Source: Iris pallida (Eukaryota; Streptophyta; Magnoliopsida; Asparagales; Iridaceae). Taken from it: 64,000 nt of DNA. The translations under genes and the position numbers were made by a program. Location: positions 16,075,055 to 16,139,054 of the forward strand of contig JANAVB010031417.1 of NCBI GenBank assembly GCA_029216955.1. Direction: 5' to 3'. Positions 45,623 through 58,099 of this stretch are shown one piece after another. Position 1 is the stretch's first letter. Each line of letters opens with the position of its first letter. Below the pieces are notes generated by a model. It ran no database searches, was not told where the DNA came from, and worked only from the letters and a program-made list of their open reading frames with translations.

Positions 45623-45816
45623 TGTTACCAATGGAGAATGGAATAATTTTCTGTGTATATTCATTAGAGGAAAACCTCAATTTATAGATATTACAAAGAA
45701 AGCAAATACAGTAAGTACAACGGTAATATTACAAAGAAGAAAAGTACAACGGTAATATTATAAAGAAGGAAAATACTAAAAAGAAAATTATGTAAGTGCA
45801 TAATCTATCCTTAACA
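45623..45816 (-). repeat. 5' LTR of the copia element (194 bp)
   Basis: TGTTACCAATGG...CCTTAACA on the plus strand, followed by TSD GTACT. Confidence 0.93.
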
Positions 45817-45866
45817 GTACTAAGGTCTGCAACCAAATTAAACACATGTTCTAATAGCCAGAGAGA

Positions 45867-46390
45867 ACGCAAAGCTATAACGAGTATAGGATGAGTAACA
45901 GAAATAAAATATAAATTAGCAAGATAAACGATACAAGTATCCAATAACAGAAACTGAAAAAAGAAATAAAACATTCCCCCAGCTAAGCTCGATATAATCT
46001 TGTTCACCTAACCTGGAAGGGAACCATGCCATATCATCAGAGGGACTTAGTACGAACAATAGCATGTGAAAAATAATAATATAACAACTACACTTGAATC
46101 GGGGTACATCTAAAGTAATAGGCTAAATGATATGCAAATTGAGGACAATGTTCGAATCAGGGTACATCTAAAGTAATATACTACAATTGATGCATATAAA
46201 CGCAAAGCTATAATTAGTATAGGATAAGTAACATAAATGAAATATAAATTACACAAGATAAAAAATACAAGTATCCAATACCTAAAATAAAAAAAAATTA
46301 TAACATTCCGGATAAGCTCGGTATAATCTTGCTCACCTAACCTGGAAAGGAACCATGTCATTGTCATCGGAGGGACTTAGCAAGAACAAT

Positions 46391-46445
<55 letters not shown>

Positions 46446-46515
46446 CAACTATACTCGAATCGGGGTACAACTAAAGTAATAGACCAGGTGATATGCAAAT
46501 CGAGGACAATATTCG
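45867..46515. repeat. Tandem duplication of about 290 bp, one copy expanded by TA repeats
   Basis: Copy 1 is 45867-46154 and copy 2 is 46200-46515. Both run from ACGCAAAGCTATAA to GAGGACAAT(G/A)TTCG. Copy 2 has a (TA)n insertion of about 48 bp (46394-46443) where copy 1 has AGCATGTGAAAAATAATAATA. Confidence 0.85.
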
Positions 46516-47940
46516 CATGTGTGGGTTGTCACGATGTACTATGCAGCTCTAGCGAAGATATTTCAATAACTATGATAACACCCCATTCCTTGTAAGGAAA
46601 CTGTGGTGACTATCAAGTACTCGGCAACTCTCGTAATGAGGCAGTGGTAATAATATGGAAAAGTAGCCCAAGCACCTAGTGGTTATCCTCCCCTCCAATG
46701 TGCTCATACATGTTCTATCCACGACACGTCCGATCAGATCCTATAACTAAAATAAACGAGTCTACAAGTAATCTCCAAATATATGCCCAACTTGAAAACC
46801 TATAATTTAGTATACGTTTCGGTCACCCTGATGTCACGTCGGATATGGGGAAGCATTGCAAGCATGAATGTGGAGTGATAAGGTGTCCTAAGGTCATGTA
46901 TGTATTTAGGGGATACATCAAACTCATGGTATCGAGTATCTATAAGTACAATTACTATCTAAACAACTATCGATATCGGTCGACATCGATGGTCGACTGC
47001 ACTCGAATCTGACTTGAACGCTCGGTAATCGATCAATAGTATTGCAACACAAATATACTACACTAAGCATGGTATAACATAAACTAAAATACAAATGGCA
47101 AGGTACACTTGCTTGATCCACGGTTGGAGAATAGTCGATATGTCAGACATGAACGGGCCGGATACGAAATATCATAAATATCGAAATGAGCATTCGTTTT
47201 TGAATGTTGAAACATATATTTTCACGTGTTCCGAATGATGTAAGAGACGAAGAAAAGTTGTACATAAGCCCATTTTTGTCAAAGTGTGAAAAATTATTAT
47301 TTTAGGGTTAAACGGGATCCGTAGGCAAACAACAAGCCCACAAAGACATAAAAAATGAGACAAGTTAGCACTTGTCCAATTTGAAGAAGTATATACGTCA
47401 ACAATACCAGAATGATGTCACGAATTCACGATACTCTCATATTCGCAATCGCAGCTCCCGAACCAAAATCACATAAATATAGCGACACACAACTTCCATA
47501 AGTTGCAAAAAATAGCTAAAGTAAGAATGAATTCAAAATATGAAATTGTATATACCAGCATATATGAAATGACGAGCCCCCCCGTGGGTATGGGATGGCT
47601 GGGTGGTCGCGGGACGGCCACGGTCCCAAGCTGGCGGCCTCAAGAAATGGACACACAAAAAATGATGAATTTTTTTACTAAAACTTTCAGAATGGAGATT
47701 CGAGCCCAAAATTGTGCAAATGACTGCCATGTCCATATTGTGGGCTAAAAAAATAGCGTTCAGGAATTTTTTTTTCTTCAAAATTGGACGAAAATTGTAT
47801 CGTATGGATAACTCTGACATTGTGAATACAAATGCGCAAGTTTTGTCGCCATCGGAGCTTCCTTACAAAGTCAAAGGACAATGACATAAGATGATATATA
47901 AAATCAAGACGGAAGTTAAATTTATAATTAAGTAATATTG
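46516..47940. other. Decayed repeat DNA, possibly an old G-like LTR; no gene seen
   Basis: There is no supported coding frame. At about 47408-47450 the run CCAGAATGATGTCACGAATT and CGATACTCTC parallels the CCAGAATGACGATACGAACC and CGGTATCTCC of the G LTR (28311-28340), so this may be a distant relative in the same orientation. LTR ends were not identified. Confidence 0.35.
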
Positions 47941-47943
47941 TAG

Positions 47944-48221
47944 GGGGTAAGGGGCTTTATGCAAAATCATAATATAAATTAGAGATTTTTTGACTTGCCC
48001 CCTACTTTGTTTGTCCGAATTAAGTGTGCACCCCACTGTTTTGCATTAATGTACATCATCCCCCACATTTGACGAATTCCGTCAAAAATTAACGGTCAAA
48101 CATTTTGACCAAAATTTTTTGACCAAAATGCCCCTCATATTTTCTTCCTCCTCTTTCCTCCCCCCACCCCACGGCCACCGCACCCCCGCGGCCACCGCTC
48201 CCGTACTGCCGCCTCCGTCGC
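47944..48221. repeat. Inverted copy of the GGTCAAAA / GTGGGGTGCA repeat with GC-rich flank
   Basis: It contains GACTTGCCCCCTACTTTGTT, GTGCACCCCACTGTTTTGCA, CCCCACATTTGACGAA and TTTTGACCAAAATGCCCC, the reverse complements of the 4785-4957 motifs. It then runs into GC-rich CCGCGGCCACCGCTCC-type DNA, cut at 48222 by LTR J. Confidence 0.7.
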
Positions 48222-48754
48222 TGTCACGCCCCGCTCCCGTAGGAGCGATCGTCCTCGCTAAGGCGTGATGCCGCACGAGCCTAGATTGCGCTCGTGCAAG
48301 GCAGTTTCATAACGGCCGATTACATCGACGACGACGGGGTCGTCGTACAGAAGTCCCAAGCAGAAATATTGAAACATGCAGCAAAATTTAGAACAAGCAC
48401 ACATGAACACAAGTCATTCAAAAGAAGCTCTTTATTGATATTGAATACAAGATTACATTTGTGGATGCAAGGCCAAATTACAAGTCTCTCGTGCTCACTT
48501 TTCTCTCATTTACAAGTCACTCTGCTCTCTCTCATCTCTCGATTACAATGCTTGAACCAACGGAAGCTTCGGAAGGCGATGTCCATACATTATGTCCTGT
48601 ATAAGTCTTCGATTCTATGCGGCTGCACGCTTCGAGTCGCCAAGGAACTTCGTGCCTCGACGCATCCAAGCGAGCTCCGCGCTACGAGCTTCTACCTGTG
48701 CCTGCACATGAAATACTGTGTGGGTGTCAGTACTCAACTGTACTGGTGGAGTGA
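48222..48754 (-). mobile_element. LTR J: 3' end of a D-related LTR, - strand, cut by LTR I
   Basis: It begins TGTCACGCCCCGCTCCCGTA and shares GATCGTCCTCGCT and GCGTGATGCCGCACGAGCCT with the D LTR. The remaining sequence diverges from D, so it is a separate subfamily. LTR I starts at 48755, after AGTGA. The rest of J must lie beyond the window. Confidence 0.75.
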
Positions 48755-49627
48755 TGTCACGCCCCAGAACCAGAATACTGGAGAGCGGGAGAATGACTCA
48801 GCCAGCTACGTATTACGGATAGAGGAATACCGTATAATATGATCAATGCTGTCTAATAAGACGAGGGGGTACATACTACATAAAAGTCACACTATGGTCA
48901 CTTCACATCTATTGTCTTAATCATTCAAACACGAAACAGAAATAAAGAACATGTAAGATAAAGCAGTAAGGCGTCCTAAACGCTCAGTCAAAATGTTCTT
49001 GATATCTGGCTTTACAAAACATAGCCAGATGACGAAGCAAGGTATACACAATTGTTTATCAGCTGCAGCCTGACTTAGTTACAATTATGTAAAAGTAAGT
49101 ACAAGACGATCCGACTAATATGTCGGTGTCAAACGGCAAAATATAAAGTAAGTAACAAAACGAGCGGGGAAGTATGGAACCCGCTCGAGTCCTCCTGCGA
49201 TCATTCCTCTAGTATTGACCCTCTTGGAGGTGGAAGTAAGCTGAATCCTCGAGAACCGGCTCTAAATCTGGCCATGCAAAACCAGAGAGGTTAGACCTCT
49301 AATAGCAAGTACCGCAAGGAAGCACGATATGAGGAATTTAAACCAGTAAATAAGAGAATATAATAATAGATCTCTGCTTGCTACTGGAATTTACATAACG
49401 TCACGACACTTCGAACCAACCTCCCAACCAAACAAGAACAGAAGTTGGCCCGTCATGTCTCGACACTCTGATCATCTCAGTTAGTCAACAGAGTAGGTAC
49501 ATTACACAATCAAATTAATTTAAACGGCCATGCAACTACTACGGCTTACTATTGTGGGTTCCAAGTTATCTTGGAATTATGCGATAAAGGATTCCTCAGT
49601 TCTTACTATATGCAAGCAAGGCTAGTC
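48755..49627 (-). mobile_element. LTR I: 3' end of an A-like LTR, - strand, cut by element F
   Basis: TGTCACGCCCCAGAACCAGA is followed by sequence co-linear with A 8131 down to about 7265. It ends at CAAGGCTAGTC, where F begins. The equivalent of the MVNTRG exon is present near 49190-49230, but its ATG is altered (AGGGTC) and its GT donor is changed to GC. The rest of I lies outside the window, except that an inverted 290-bp piece of matching sequence sits at 59502-59797. Confidence 0.8.
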
Positions 49628-50076
49628 TTTCACGCCCCAGAACCAGAATACTGAAGAGCGGGGGCAGACGTAGCCAGTTACGTATATTGAAGTGCAACCC
49701 ACCTCGCTATACGGTCACGGCTGTCTAGATACATGAGGGTTTAACTACAAGCCAACAGTCTCTTATGGTCATGAACAAGCCTAATGTCTCAATCACAAGC
49801 AAGTAAGTAAGTGTTACAAGATGTAAGATCACCAAATATACAATAGTAAGGCGTCCCAAACATTACATATTCCGCTGATCATGAAGCTAGTCGTTACAAA
49901 ATATCGGGACTAGCAAGAGTTTAGTCATACATGATCAACCCTAGGATCTGTTAATCATGTCACAGCCCGTAGACAGACAGTAAATAAAGGTACAACCGAG
50001 CAAACAAGTGCTCGTCGGCTAAATGCCTCAAAAGAATAATTTTTACAATAAAGTAGAAGAACAAAAAGAAATCCAC

Positions 50077-50108
50077 TCGTTGCCAGGGTTACGCCTGGTG
50101 GTCACCAT
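50077..50108 (-). CDS. LTR-encoded MVTTRR frame, 3' LTR of F
   Basis: Minus strand: ATG at 50108 opens MVTTRRNPGN plus two bases of Glu and ends at GA/GTGGAT. It lies 480 bp from the LTR end, in the same phase as A, B and C. Confidence 0.38.
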
Positions 50109-50413
50109 CTGGCTGGAAGGTAGGTAGATCCTTTGGAGCTGCTCCGATATCTGGCCATACAAAACCAGCTGGGTAAGACCCCAGAAAGAGCAAGTGCCAC
50201 AAAGGAGGCTTCACTTAGGAACTAAAACCAGCATATCACAATAGAATATTAGAGATAATAAATAAAAAATAATAATAATAGAGATAACAATACTAAACTG
50301 AGTACGAAGAAACCATTCAAGTAGCCAGGTCACAACCCTTAAACCAAACAAGGACCGGGATTGCAGCCCTTCACCTGAATAGAAATCCGTCTCAAATACT
50401 ATTGGTACAGTGA

Positions 50414-50755
50414 AGACAATAAACGAAGAGAGGACACAGAACTGCTCCGGGAGCCAGGTTATAACCCTTAAACCAAATAAGGACCGGGGTTGTAACCCTT
50501 CGCCTGAACAGAACTTGACCCCTGATCTTTATTGCTAAGGCCAGTATAAATAATCATGGTATTAAGGTAAGGTAAAATATGACGAACATGGCATGGGGTT
50601 GAAATAAGACAATAAACGAAGAGAGGACACAGAACTGCTCCGGGAGCCAGGTTACAACCCTTAAACCAAATAAGGACCGGGGTTGTAACCCTTCGCCTGA
50701 ACAGAACTGGACCTCCGATCGTTATGGTTAAGGCAAGCATCAATAATCATGTCAT
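50414..50755. repeat. 193-bp tandem duplication in the LTR of F
   Basis: GACAATAAACGAAGAGAGGA begins both copies (50414 and about 50608). Each contains ACCAAATAAGGACCGGGGTT. A partial third relative lies at 50318-50390. The region is single in A, B and C. Confidence 0.85.
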
Positions 50756-51484
50756 GTCACAATCTTGCACAGGATCAGGATAAGACTAAGCTGAAATAAT
50801 CTCCATCCAATCAATCATGGCCAATCAAGAGTACGACTTGATACTTTTAACTAACTAGGTTTATCACAGACCTAGTTACTAGCAAGATGCAATAAGATTA
50901 TCCCAACAGCCACAAGCCATGCAGACCATCCGGTTATCCAGGTCGAATGTCCGTTTATGAAGAATGCAACACGTGACTGTGTGCTGAAAATGTGTCCTAC
51001 TCGTCGGTAGGCTATAAGTCCACTTAATGCGCCTAGATAACGGAATTGCCTGTAGCTGGGAATCTCTTCATGTCTACTGAATTATTCTAGTTTATTAGCC
51101 TTAGTCAATTGCAGTAGGTATCCCTGACCGTGGTACTCAGGGATCCCTATTCTAGACATGATACAAGACAGTATTGGTTTATTTATACAAACACAATCGC
51201 CCACGGTGTCTAGGTCGTTCCTATTTGTCATGTCAGACTAGCTGTCGTAACAGCATGTCATGATATATCATGTCAGTTTACTTGTCAAGAGTACGCCACA
51301 GCGGGCCACTATTGTGTTCTATTTTTACATTATCATAAATAAGAAAAACTTGCATAAAATAACTAATAACATATTCTTGAAGCCAAGGAAAAGATCTACA
51401 ACTTTTATGTTGGGAGTTAGGAAAAATTCTGGCCACAATTCAGCCAAATAGGACTTAAAATAGCCAAAAACAGCCAAAATAGGT

Positions 51485-51920
51485 ACTATACAGCACTATT
51501 CAGCACTATGTGGCACTATTCAGTACTATACGGCACTCCCATATGCGGCTGGACACTATGCGGCACTATGCAGCACCCTTATGCGGCTGGATACTATACG
51601 GCACTATGCAGCATCCTTATGCGGCTGGACACTATGCGGCACTATGCAGCACCCTTATGCGGCTGGACACTATGGGCACTATGCGGTACTATGCAGTACC
51701 CTTATGCGGCTGGACACTATACGGTACTATACAGCACCCTTATGCGGCTGGACACTATACGGTACTATACAGCACCCTTATGCGGCTGGACACTATGCGG
51801 TACTATGCAGCACCCTCATGCGGCTGGGCACTATGCAGTACTATGCAGCACCCTCATGCGGCTGGCTACTATGCAGTACTATGCAGCACCCTCATGCGGC
51901 TGGACACTATGCAGTACTAT
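51485..51920 (-). repeat. Minisatellite in the LTR of F (TATGCGGCTGGACAC units)
   Basis: About nine units of 38-44 bp contain CTTATGCGGCTGGACACTAT and ACTATGCAGCACC. On the minus strand the core reads CCAGCCGCATAAG, which is close to the A array core. It sits about 650 bp from the LTR start, as in A. The three overlapping plus-strand frames at 51508-52019 are translations of the array. Confidence 0.92.
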
Positions 51921-52364
51921 TCATCGTCCCTGCCAAAATTAGCACAGATGAACATAGAAATGGCCAAAAATGGTTTTGGCCATAACTTCCTCAAAACAAG
52001 TCGAAATCCAACTTTTTAAAGGTCTATTTTGGGTAAAATTGAATTCTCTACAACATGGAACAATCAAAACATAAAAATAATGAAGTTTAATAGATCAAAA
52101 TCCAAGAAAACTGAAAATAATATAAACTTAGATCTATAAGAAAATATCCATCAAAATGGAAAATGCCAAGTTCTAAAGTATCTTAGAATCTCGCGAGGAA
52201 GACAATAGAACAACAAAAATGGAGTTTTTTCATGAAACAAGTTGCACTTGCCTAAGCTTCTCTTGGTAGGTGGAGAAGTTAAGAGGAAGAAGATGAAGAA
52301 ATAAATAAAAGTAAAGATGAGAGAGAAAGGGGGTTAGGTTTTAAATGATGATGGTGGTGGTAGG

Positions 52365-54489
52365 TGTAATGTCCCACTCCGCTCGGTATATTATGATGAG
52401 TCGTTGACTCGAAGAGTTGCGTTGACCCGATGAGGTATCGATGCGAATCAATGCAAGTGTTACGTTGGCCAAAGGTAAGCCTTGAGTCGATTAGAATCTA
52501 TAGATTGAATCGATGCAAAGGATAAGTTCCATTTGAGCAAGTGCTGATTTTAGTTGATCTGGTGTGCAGGCTATGCTTTTACGCTGGACGATAAGAGGTC
52601 GGCATTTTGTCTTATGCAATAAAGTGTCCACAAAAACAAATCGTGGCCTTGCAACAGATTGTGGCATGGGCACAATAGGCCAAATCAACCGAGTAGTTCA
52701 AAGGAATGGCTAAGTCCGGGAGTTAGCTATGCGATCGAGTTATGGAAGCGAGACGCTTCAATCGGCGAGACGGCAAGGCGTATCGGCTTAAGGTGGGCGG
52801 GTTCTTGACTCTCTCCCTATTCCTTCACGTCTAATAAAATATGTCATTGTATGCGTAAGATGTTATCGAGTTAGCGAGCGTGGCTCGGCGACTAAAGGTC
52901 CAAGTATGCATTGAACACTAAGGTTGAATATTGAACATTGAACAATCGAAGTGACGTGCATCAAGTGTACGGGTCGCGGTAGGGCAATGATGGTAGAACA
53001 TTGAAAGACAATATTGAGATGTGCAACATGTGCACGGCTTCGAGAATATTGAACGCTAGGCGTAGAACATTAATTACGGTGCTGAGCGTGCCCTCGGGCA
53101 CTTATGCTACGAAAAGACTAAGTAACTACGAAACTAGGCTATAAAAATGACTTACGAATGGTACGCGTTGAATATGAGTATGAGATGACTAAGCCGTTGG
53201 GCGTCGTGCATCAATATGGATGTGTTGGGGCATAACGCCGACGGAGCTCCCCATATGGATGGTGGATTATGTTTATGAGACGCGAATATGTTTATGGTGC
53301 GGGACTATGTTTATGGAATACGAGATTGGTTGGACGATATGGCTTGTATGCTATGGTACGTATTGCATGGTCAATGGAGTCGGATGGCCCGTGCACGGGT
53401 ACGGCTTTCCTCGGACGGTTACGACCGGGGCACCGGGACCGTGCGGCCTAGGAGGGAATTATGTGTGGTATTTATGGTGCACATCATTCGGACGAATTGC
53501 GACCGTCCAGTGCTGTGATAAGCTATGATATCCGTAAGTTTGGGATCCTTCAGATACTGGGCTAGCAACCCGTATCGAAGCGATCGTAGGCTTACACATA
53601 AGAGATGCCAAGTCTATTACGGTACGAAACACCGTAACCTTCATATAGATAGGGCCGGTAGGCTGAGATGAGAGTTGGGTGCAGGTGTAGGGCCTGCGAC
53701 CCTTATGCATTGTCTAAGTTTGGGGTCAGAATGTTGCGTAAATTATATGGTTTCTTACGTAAGTTCTAACCAGTGCAGGCTAAGGAAAATGGGACGGAGA
53801 TGAGCACGAACACTATATTTACGTTCATATTATGCCTAACTGTATCTGCTGCAGAAACACGGTAGTGGACACGTTATGATAAAGTTGCTATGCATAAAAC
53901 ATTGCCATAAAACTGATCCTAAGGCTAAATAGAAAGAGCACAAATTAAGATGCATGTTTCACTAAAATGATTAAGTGTTTGGTTTGGGTACGAGCGGGTA
54001 TTGATCAGTGCAAAGCGAGGACGAAAGCACTAATCCCCCACTAGTTTATGTGCAGGCTCAGGTTATGATCGGCTCGGGGCGGAGCTTGTCTTGGATGTGC
54101 TGAGGCATGGAGTCCTTGGCGTTCAAGAGGAGCTTCCGCATAGGCGTTCGACCGTAGACTACTTGGTGGCTATAAAGAGACATAATGTATAGAACAATGT
54201 AATCCTTTGTGAGCTAGAGAGATCATGAGCGTTGTAGCCAATTGGCATATATGTTGGGCTATTCAGAGCCTTTGTAATCTTCAATATGTTATCAATAAAA
54301 GAGATTCTTATATTATACTTTGTTTCCTTCCGCTGCTTATGTTACGACTTTGAGATAATCACTATGTGAACTGTTATCTTGCCTTGCACGAGCGCAACTC
54401 CAGGCTCGTGCGGCATCACGCCCCAGCGAGGACGATAATTTAGGTAAAATCTAGCGAGGACGAGTGATTTCCTGGATCGGGGCATGACA
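52365..54489 (+). repeat. 5' LTR of element E (2125 bp)
   Basis: It starts TGTAATGTCCCACTCCGCTC and ends GATCGGGGCATGACA. It is co-linear with both D LTRs in inverse orientation. Confidence 0.94.
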
Positions 54490-54492
54490 AGT

Positions 54493-54510
54493 TGGTATCA
54501 GAGCGGTTCC
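54493..54510 (+). other. Primer-binding site of E (initiator tRNA-Met type)
   Basis: TGGTATCAGAGCGGTTCC, three bases after the LTR, identical to the site in D. Confidence 0.92.
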
Positions 54511-54729
54511 ATCCTTTGGACCGTGCATGAATCTCTTTGACCCTCAGTTGCTTCGCTATCGAATTCAGTTGACTTTAAGTTGTTTCTGCAACCGCATGGC
54601 TCATGGATCTGCTCGACGCTACATTGGATGTTCCATACAATAAGTCTATATTAAGTGCATACATTTGCCACAAGTATGTCGTGGCTATCACGTTATCTCC
54701 GAGTGCCATTGGAGAATGTCGCTTGCATG

Positions 54730-55075
54730 AAGTGCAACAAAATTATGAAATGTTGGTTGCACGAAGTGCAACGAGTTATGGAATGTTGGTCGCACGAAGT
54801 GCAACGAATATGGTGATGTTGGTTGCACGAAGTGCAATGATATACGTATTGTTGATCGTACAAAACGCGAGAAGTTATGTGTTGTTGGTCGCACGAAGTG
54901 CGAGGAGATATGTGTTTTTGGTTGCACGAAGTACAACAGATCGATATGTGAGGCGATGCGTGTTATGTTACTATACGAACGGTTATGTTTTATTGGTTGC
55001 ACGGAGTACAACAAGTCGTGAATCGTTCGTTGCATCGGCACAACGAGTCGATATGGTATGATGCGTGTTATATGG
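54730..55075 (+). repeat. Hairpin minisatellite in the internal region of E
   Basis: Repeats of (G/T)TTGGT(C/T)GCACGAAGTGCAAC with intervening AxxATATG segments. GCAC-GAA-GTGC forms a short hairpin. It is homologous to 39740-40006 in D. The plus-strand 152-residue frame over it (VARSATSY repeats) is a repeat translation. Confidence 0.88.
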
Positions 55076-56331
55076 CTATGCGGATGGATAGCGATATGTT
55101 ACGCATGATTGAGTAAAGACCTTAAGTATCGAGAATTAGTTGTTGCACGAGTTGTAACGAGTGAGATTGGAAGATCGCGAATGCGATAGTACGAATCGGG
55201 TTGGTCGCCAAGTTGAGTTGAGTAGACAAACGTTTATGTTGGTCGTGTGTCGCATTGAGCTTTGAATAAGCGAATATTGCGGGTGTGATCGATATGATCG
55301 CCATGGTACGGTTAGATCGAATGTAAGTCAAACTTGAGCGAACGACTATCATGTTGGTTCAGTTGTTGTGCCAACTCGAGTAAGAAGAACGCTAGAGCTG
55401 GGATCGGAAAGATCGCCATACGGGATAGTTGATTGAGAAATAGATGTCGGACCTATGCGGAATGTGATGTCGAGTAATGACTCGATTTCGAGTGGTATAT
55501 ACAATACCACTTGTACGAGCAAGTGTTGCAAAGTATTGTATCGATAACGATAGGCTCGATCCTGAGTGGTATATGGAGTACCACTTAGCGATAGCTATGT
55601 TAAGCCGGTTGGTGACCTGCGATAGATTTCGTCGAGACGATTATGTTGTTACGATATGTTTGTCCGCAACGGACGAAGTAGTACCGAGACTTGAGTGGGA
55701 ATGACTTGAGAGAAGTCGATGCATGTATGCCTTGATGAAGTGAGTCGAACGATTATGTGCGAAGTCATATCAACGAAAGATACGTCGGACAAGGATTCGT
55801 TAAGTGTAAGTCGAACAATAGGCTGAGCATAGCGAAGAAATGTACGTTGAGAAAATGGACAAACCGGTCGAATTTATGTTGAGTTAGTACGGAAGCTTGT
55901 TCGGAACGTGTTGAGTAGGTACGAAGAAATCGTACGAACAGATTTGGGTTAGCGCGAGGAGTCGGTAGCACAATTTGGAAGTGCGAGTTAGGGATATGAG
56001 AATGGATATGTGAATTTGAAATTGTGTCGCGATGATGTTAGGTAGTTACAACTGAATGGATCTTGATAAGTGCGAGACTTGATTCGTATTCGAGTTCGGA
56101 TAATGGCAATGATTGTAACGGGTTTGAGCTTATGAAAAAGGAAGATGTTCAAGTTATGCATATCGAAGATGGTATTGAGGCGTATCAAAGATGATATGCA
56201 ATAACTCGGGGATACTCTGATCGAATGAACGAAAATTGTGTTGAGCATTGTTGTTGGATGAATAGGATGCAAGTTAAGTTATGGCAGTTTGGATGCTAAC
56301 GGTAGGAATGCTTCGAAGAATTTGAGAGTCG

Positions 56332-56614
56332 ATGGATGTTACTCGAAAGAAAACGAAAGTGCTTGATTATTTCGAAGATAACCACAATATTGACATTCTT
56401 GTCTTATGCGAGTGCAACTCCAGCATCGTACATACGTCACGTCAAATTAGGGCGATCATTCCGCGTGAGCGTTGGTATGGTGATTCATCCAGTGGGGATG
56501 ATCGAACTTGCAAGGCGTGGCAAAATCGGATTTGACTTGTGGTTTGATGCAAAAGTTATTCGAGGATGGTTTGATGAGTATGGAATACGTCGGACTATGA
56601 TCACGAATAGGTAA
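56332..56614 (+). pseudogene. Short unrecognised frame shared by D and E (E copy)
   Basis: It is the homologue of 38278-38559. The frame from 56332 reads VLDYFEDNHNIDILVLCECN and later RAIIPRERWYGDSSSG, and stops at TGA after QNRI. The overlapping frame from 56336 reads on to GFDLWFDAKVIRGWFDEYGI. In D, GFDLWFD lies in the first frame, so a 1-bp indel separates the copies. No known domain was recognised. Confidence 0.35.
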
Positions 56615-58099
56615 ACTCGGATTGAGGCGAGTAGATGTCATACGATTAGCAAAGATAGTCGACGGTAATACATGAGTGATTCGAGTAGTAACGGCATGCA
56701 ATGTGCATAAGTGATTCGAGTAGTTAACGGCGCATCAGTTGCACGGGGGTAGATAAATTATATTGGTAAATTATGTCGGATTTGAATGTAGTCGTATAGA
56801 AAATGTCGAAAATTGATTTGGCTCCGCGATAGGATATAGCATGGTTCGTTGTAACAGTCCCTCGTTGATGATCTTCAATTATCGAGCGTAGTTTCGGCAC
56901 AGATGACCCTAGAAGACTTGACCGCCAAATCAAGTGAATGTTGAAGTCCCATAGGATGACCCTAAGGAAGTCGAACAAGAAATTTTATCGAGGATGAAGA
57001 ATGATGTAGTGCATGTTGAGGATAAGTCTAAGCGAGTGAGTATCGCGTTTCGGAAGTTAGCGAGTAGCCTTCGACTAGATCGATATGGTTAGAAAGTTTA
57101 TGATCGATCGAATGGATACGTGGATAGACTGGGTTAGTCGATGATCAAATAGTTGTTGAGGAACGTGCCTAGTATAGTGATGCGGTAAGGCGATTGCAAG
57201 GATTCTACAATGTGCGAGAGTGAAGGATAGTAGAACGACCCTGAGAGTTGTGTCATAGATCGAATTGAGTAATGGTTAGGCTATGTGTGTTGAGCCTACG
57301 ATTTATGTTATGGAATGAACTAGTCAGGATTGATTTAAAATTGAATAAAGGATTCGTACTCGGTCGAGAATCGGGGATGAGCGTATCGTAAGAGACCTTG
57401 GGTCGGAAAGATTGTTTCCTTTGAGCATCGTAGACTCAAGTTGACCTCTTGTGTCGGGAGAGATTAAGCACGATGTCTGGATAAGTTACCTAGCGGGGGT
57501 AGCCCCAGACGCGATGCGTAGGCAGTTCGAGAACGTGGGTCGTGTTGGGATAGTTGTGTGCGAGACTTAGTACGGATTGTAGGCAAAGGAATTTATGACA
57601 TGTGGACTTAGTCCATGTCGTTAAGGCCATTGTGTTATGAATGATTGGATGAAAGATTGAAGTTATGTGAGAGATAGAAAATGATTTGGGCGAGTAGGTA
57701 TTGCGATGAATTATTGTGATCGGATGCGCAATGACTTGATTCAATGCGAGTGTTAGGTGGTCGGCGAGAAACTTATGAGATCGAACTAATAGTTCCGAGT
57801 TAAGTTATGTGCAGAGATGTTTGGAAGAGGATCACATGTTATAGGATGATGCATACGAGAAGTATTTTAAGAATAGGCGCTAAGATTTGACTAAGATGAG
57901 TACGGACCGATTGGAGCTTGAGATTTAAGTTGAGCTTGTTAGTTGTCCTGATATCCTACAACTGAGCTTAGCTGAAATGCATATATTGGTGGGACGCCTA
58001 AAATATGTGTATGATCCAAACTAAGTTGTATGATTCCAACGATAGTAGCACGAGATCGTAAAACGATCTATGCGGGATACTTGGATATAAGTGTTGGTT

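Larger units (their letters stand above)
22589..45816 (-). mobile_element. Ty1/copia element with short LTRs, - strand, split by element D
   Basis: The right (5') LTR is 45623-45816, 194 bp. The left (3') LTR is 22589-22817 and contains an extra local duplication. TSD GTACT is at 22584-22588 and 45817-45821. LTR ends are TGTTA...TAACA. The primer site TGGTATCAGAGCTTTGGCTC next to the 5' LTR (minus strand 45622-45603) fits initiator tRNA-Met. Without D the element is about 4.45 kb. Pol order is protease, integrase, RT, RNase H, as in copia. Short LTRs and the integrase sequence suggest the Ale/Retrofit lineage, with modest confidence. A gag frame is missing and pol carries stops and frameshifts. 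Confidence 0.92.
49628..52364 (-). repeat. 3' LTR of F, main part (rest at 60231-60446)
   Basis: The total length without E is about 2.95 kb, matching the LTRs of A, B and C. It contains the MVTTRR frame (50077-50108), a 193-bp tandem duplication near 50414-50750, the hairpin-type minisatellite at 51485-51920 and a TTTAAA-type box near 52338-52346. Confidence 0.9.

Noticed and set aside
51508..52019. Three overlapping open frames of 134-169 residues
   Set aside because: All are translations of the TATGCGGCTGG minisatellite in the F LTR.
53220..53528. 102-residue plus-strand frame in the E 5' LTR
   Set aside because: It overlaps the frame above in other phases and is not kept at the same length in the 3' LTR.
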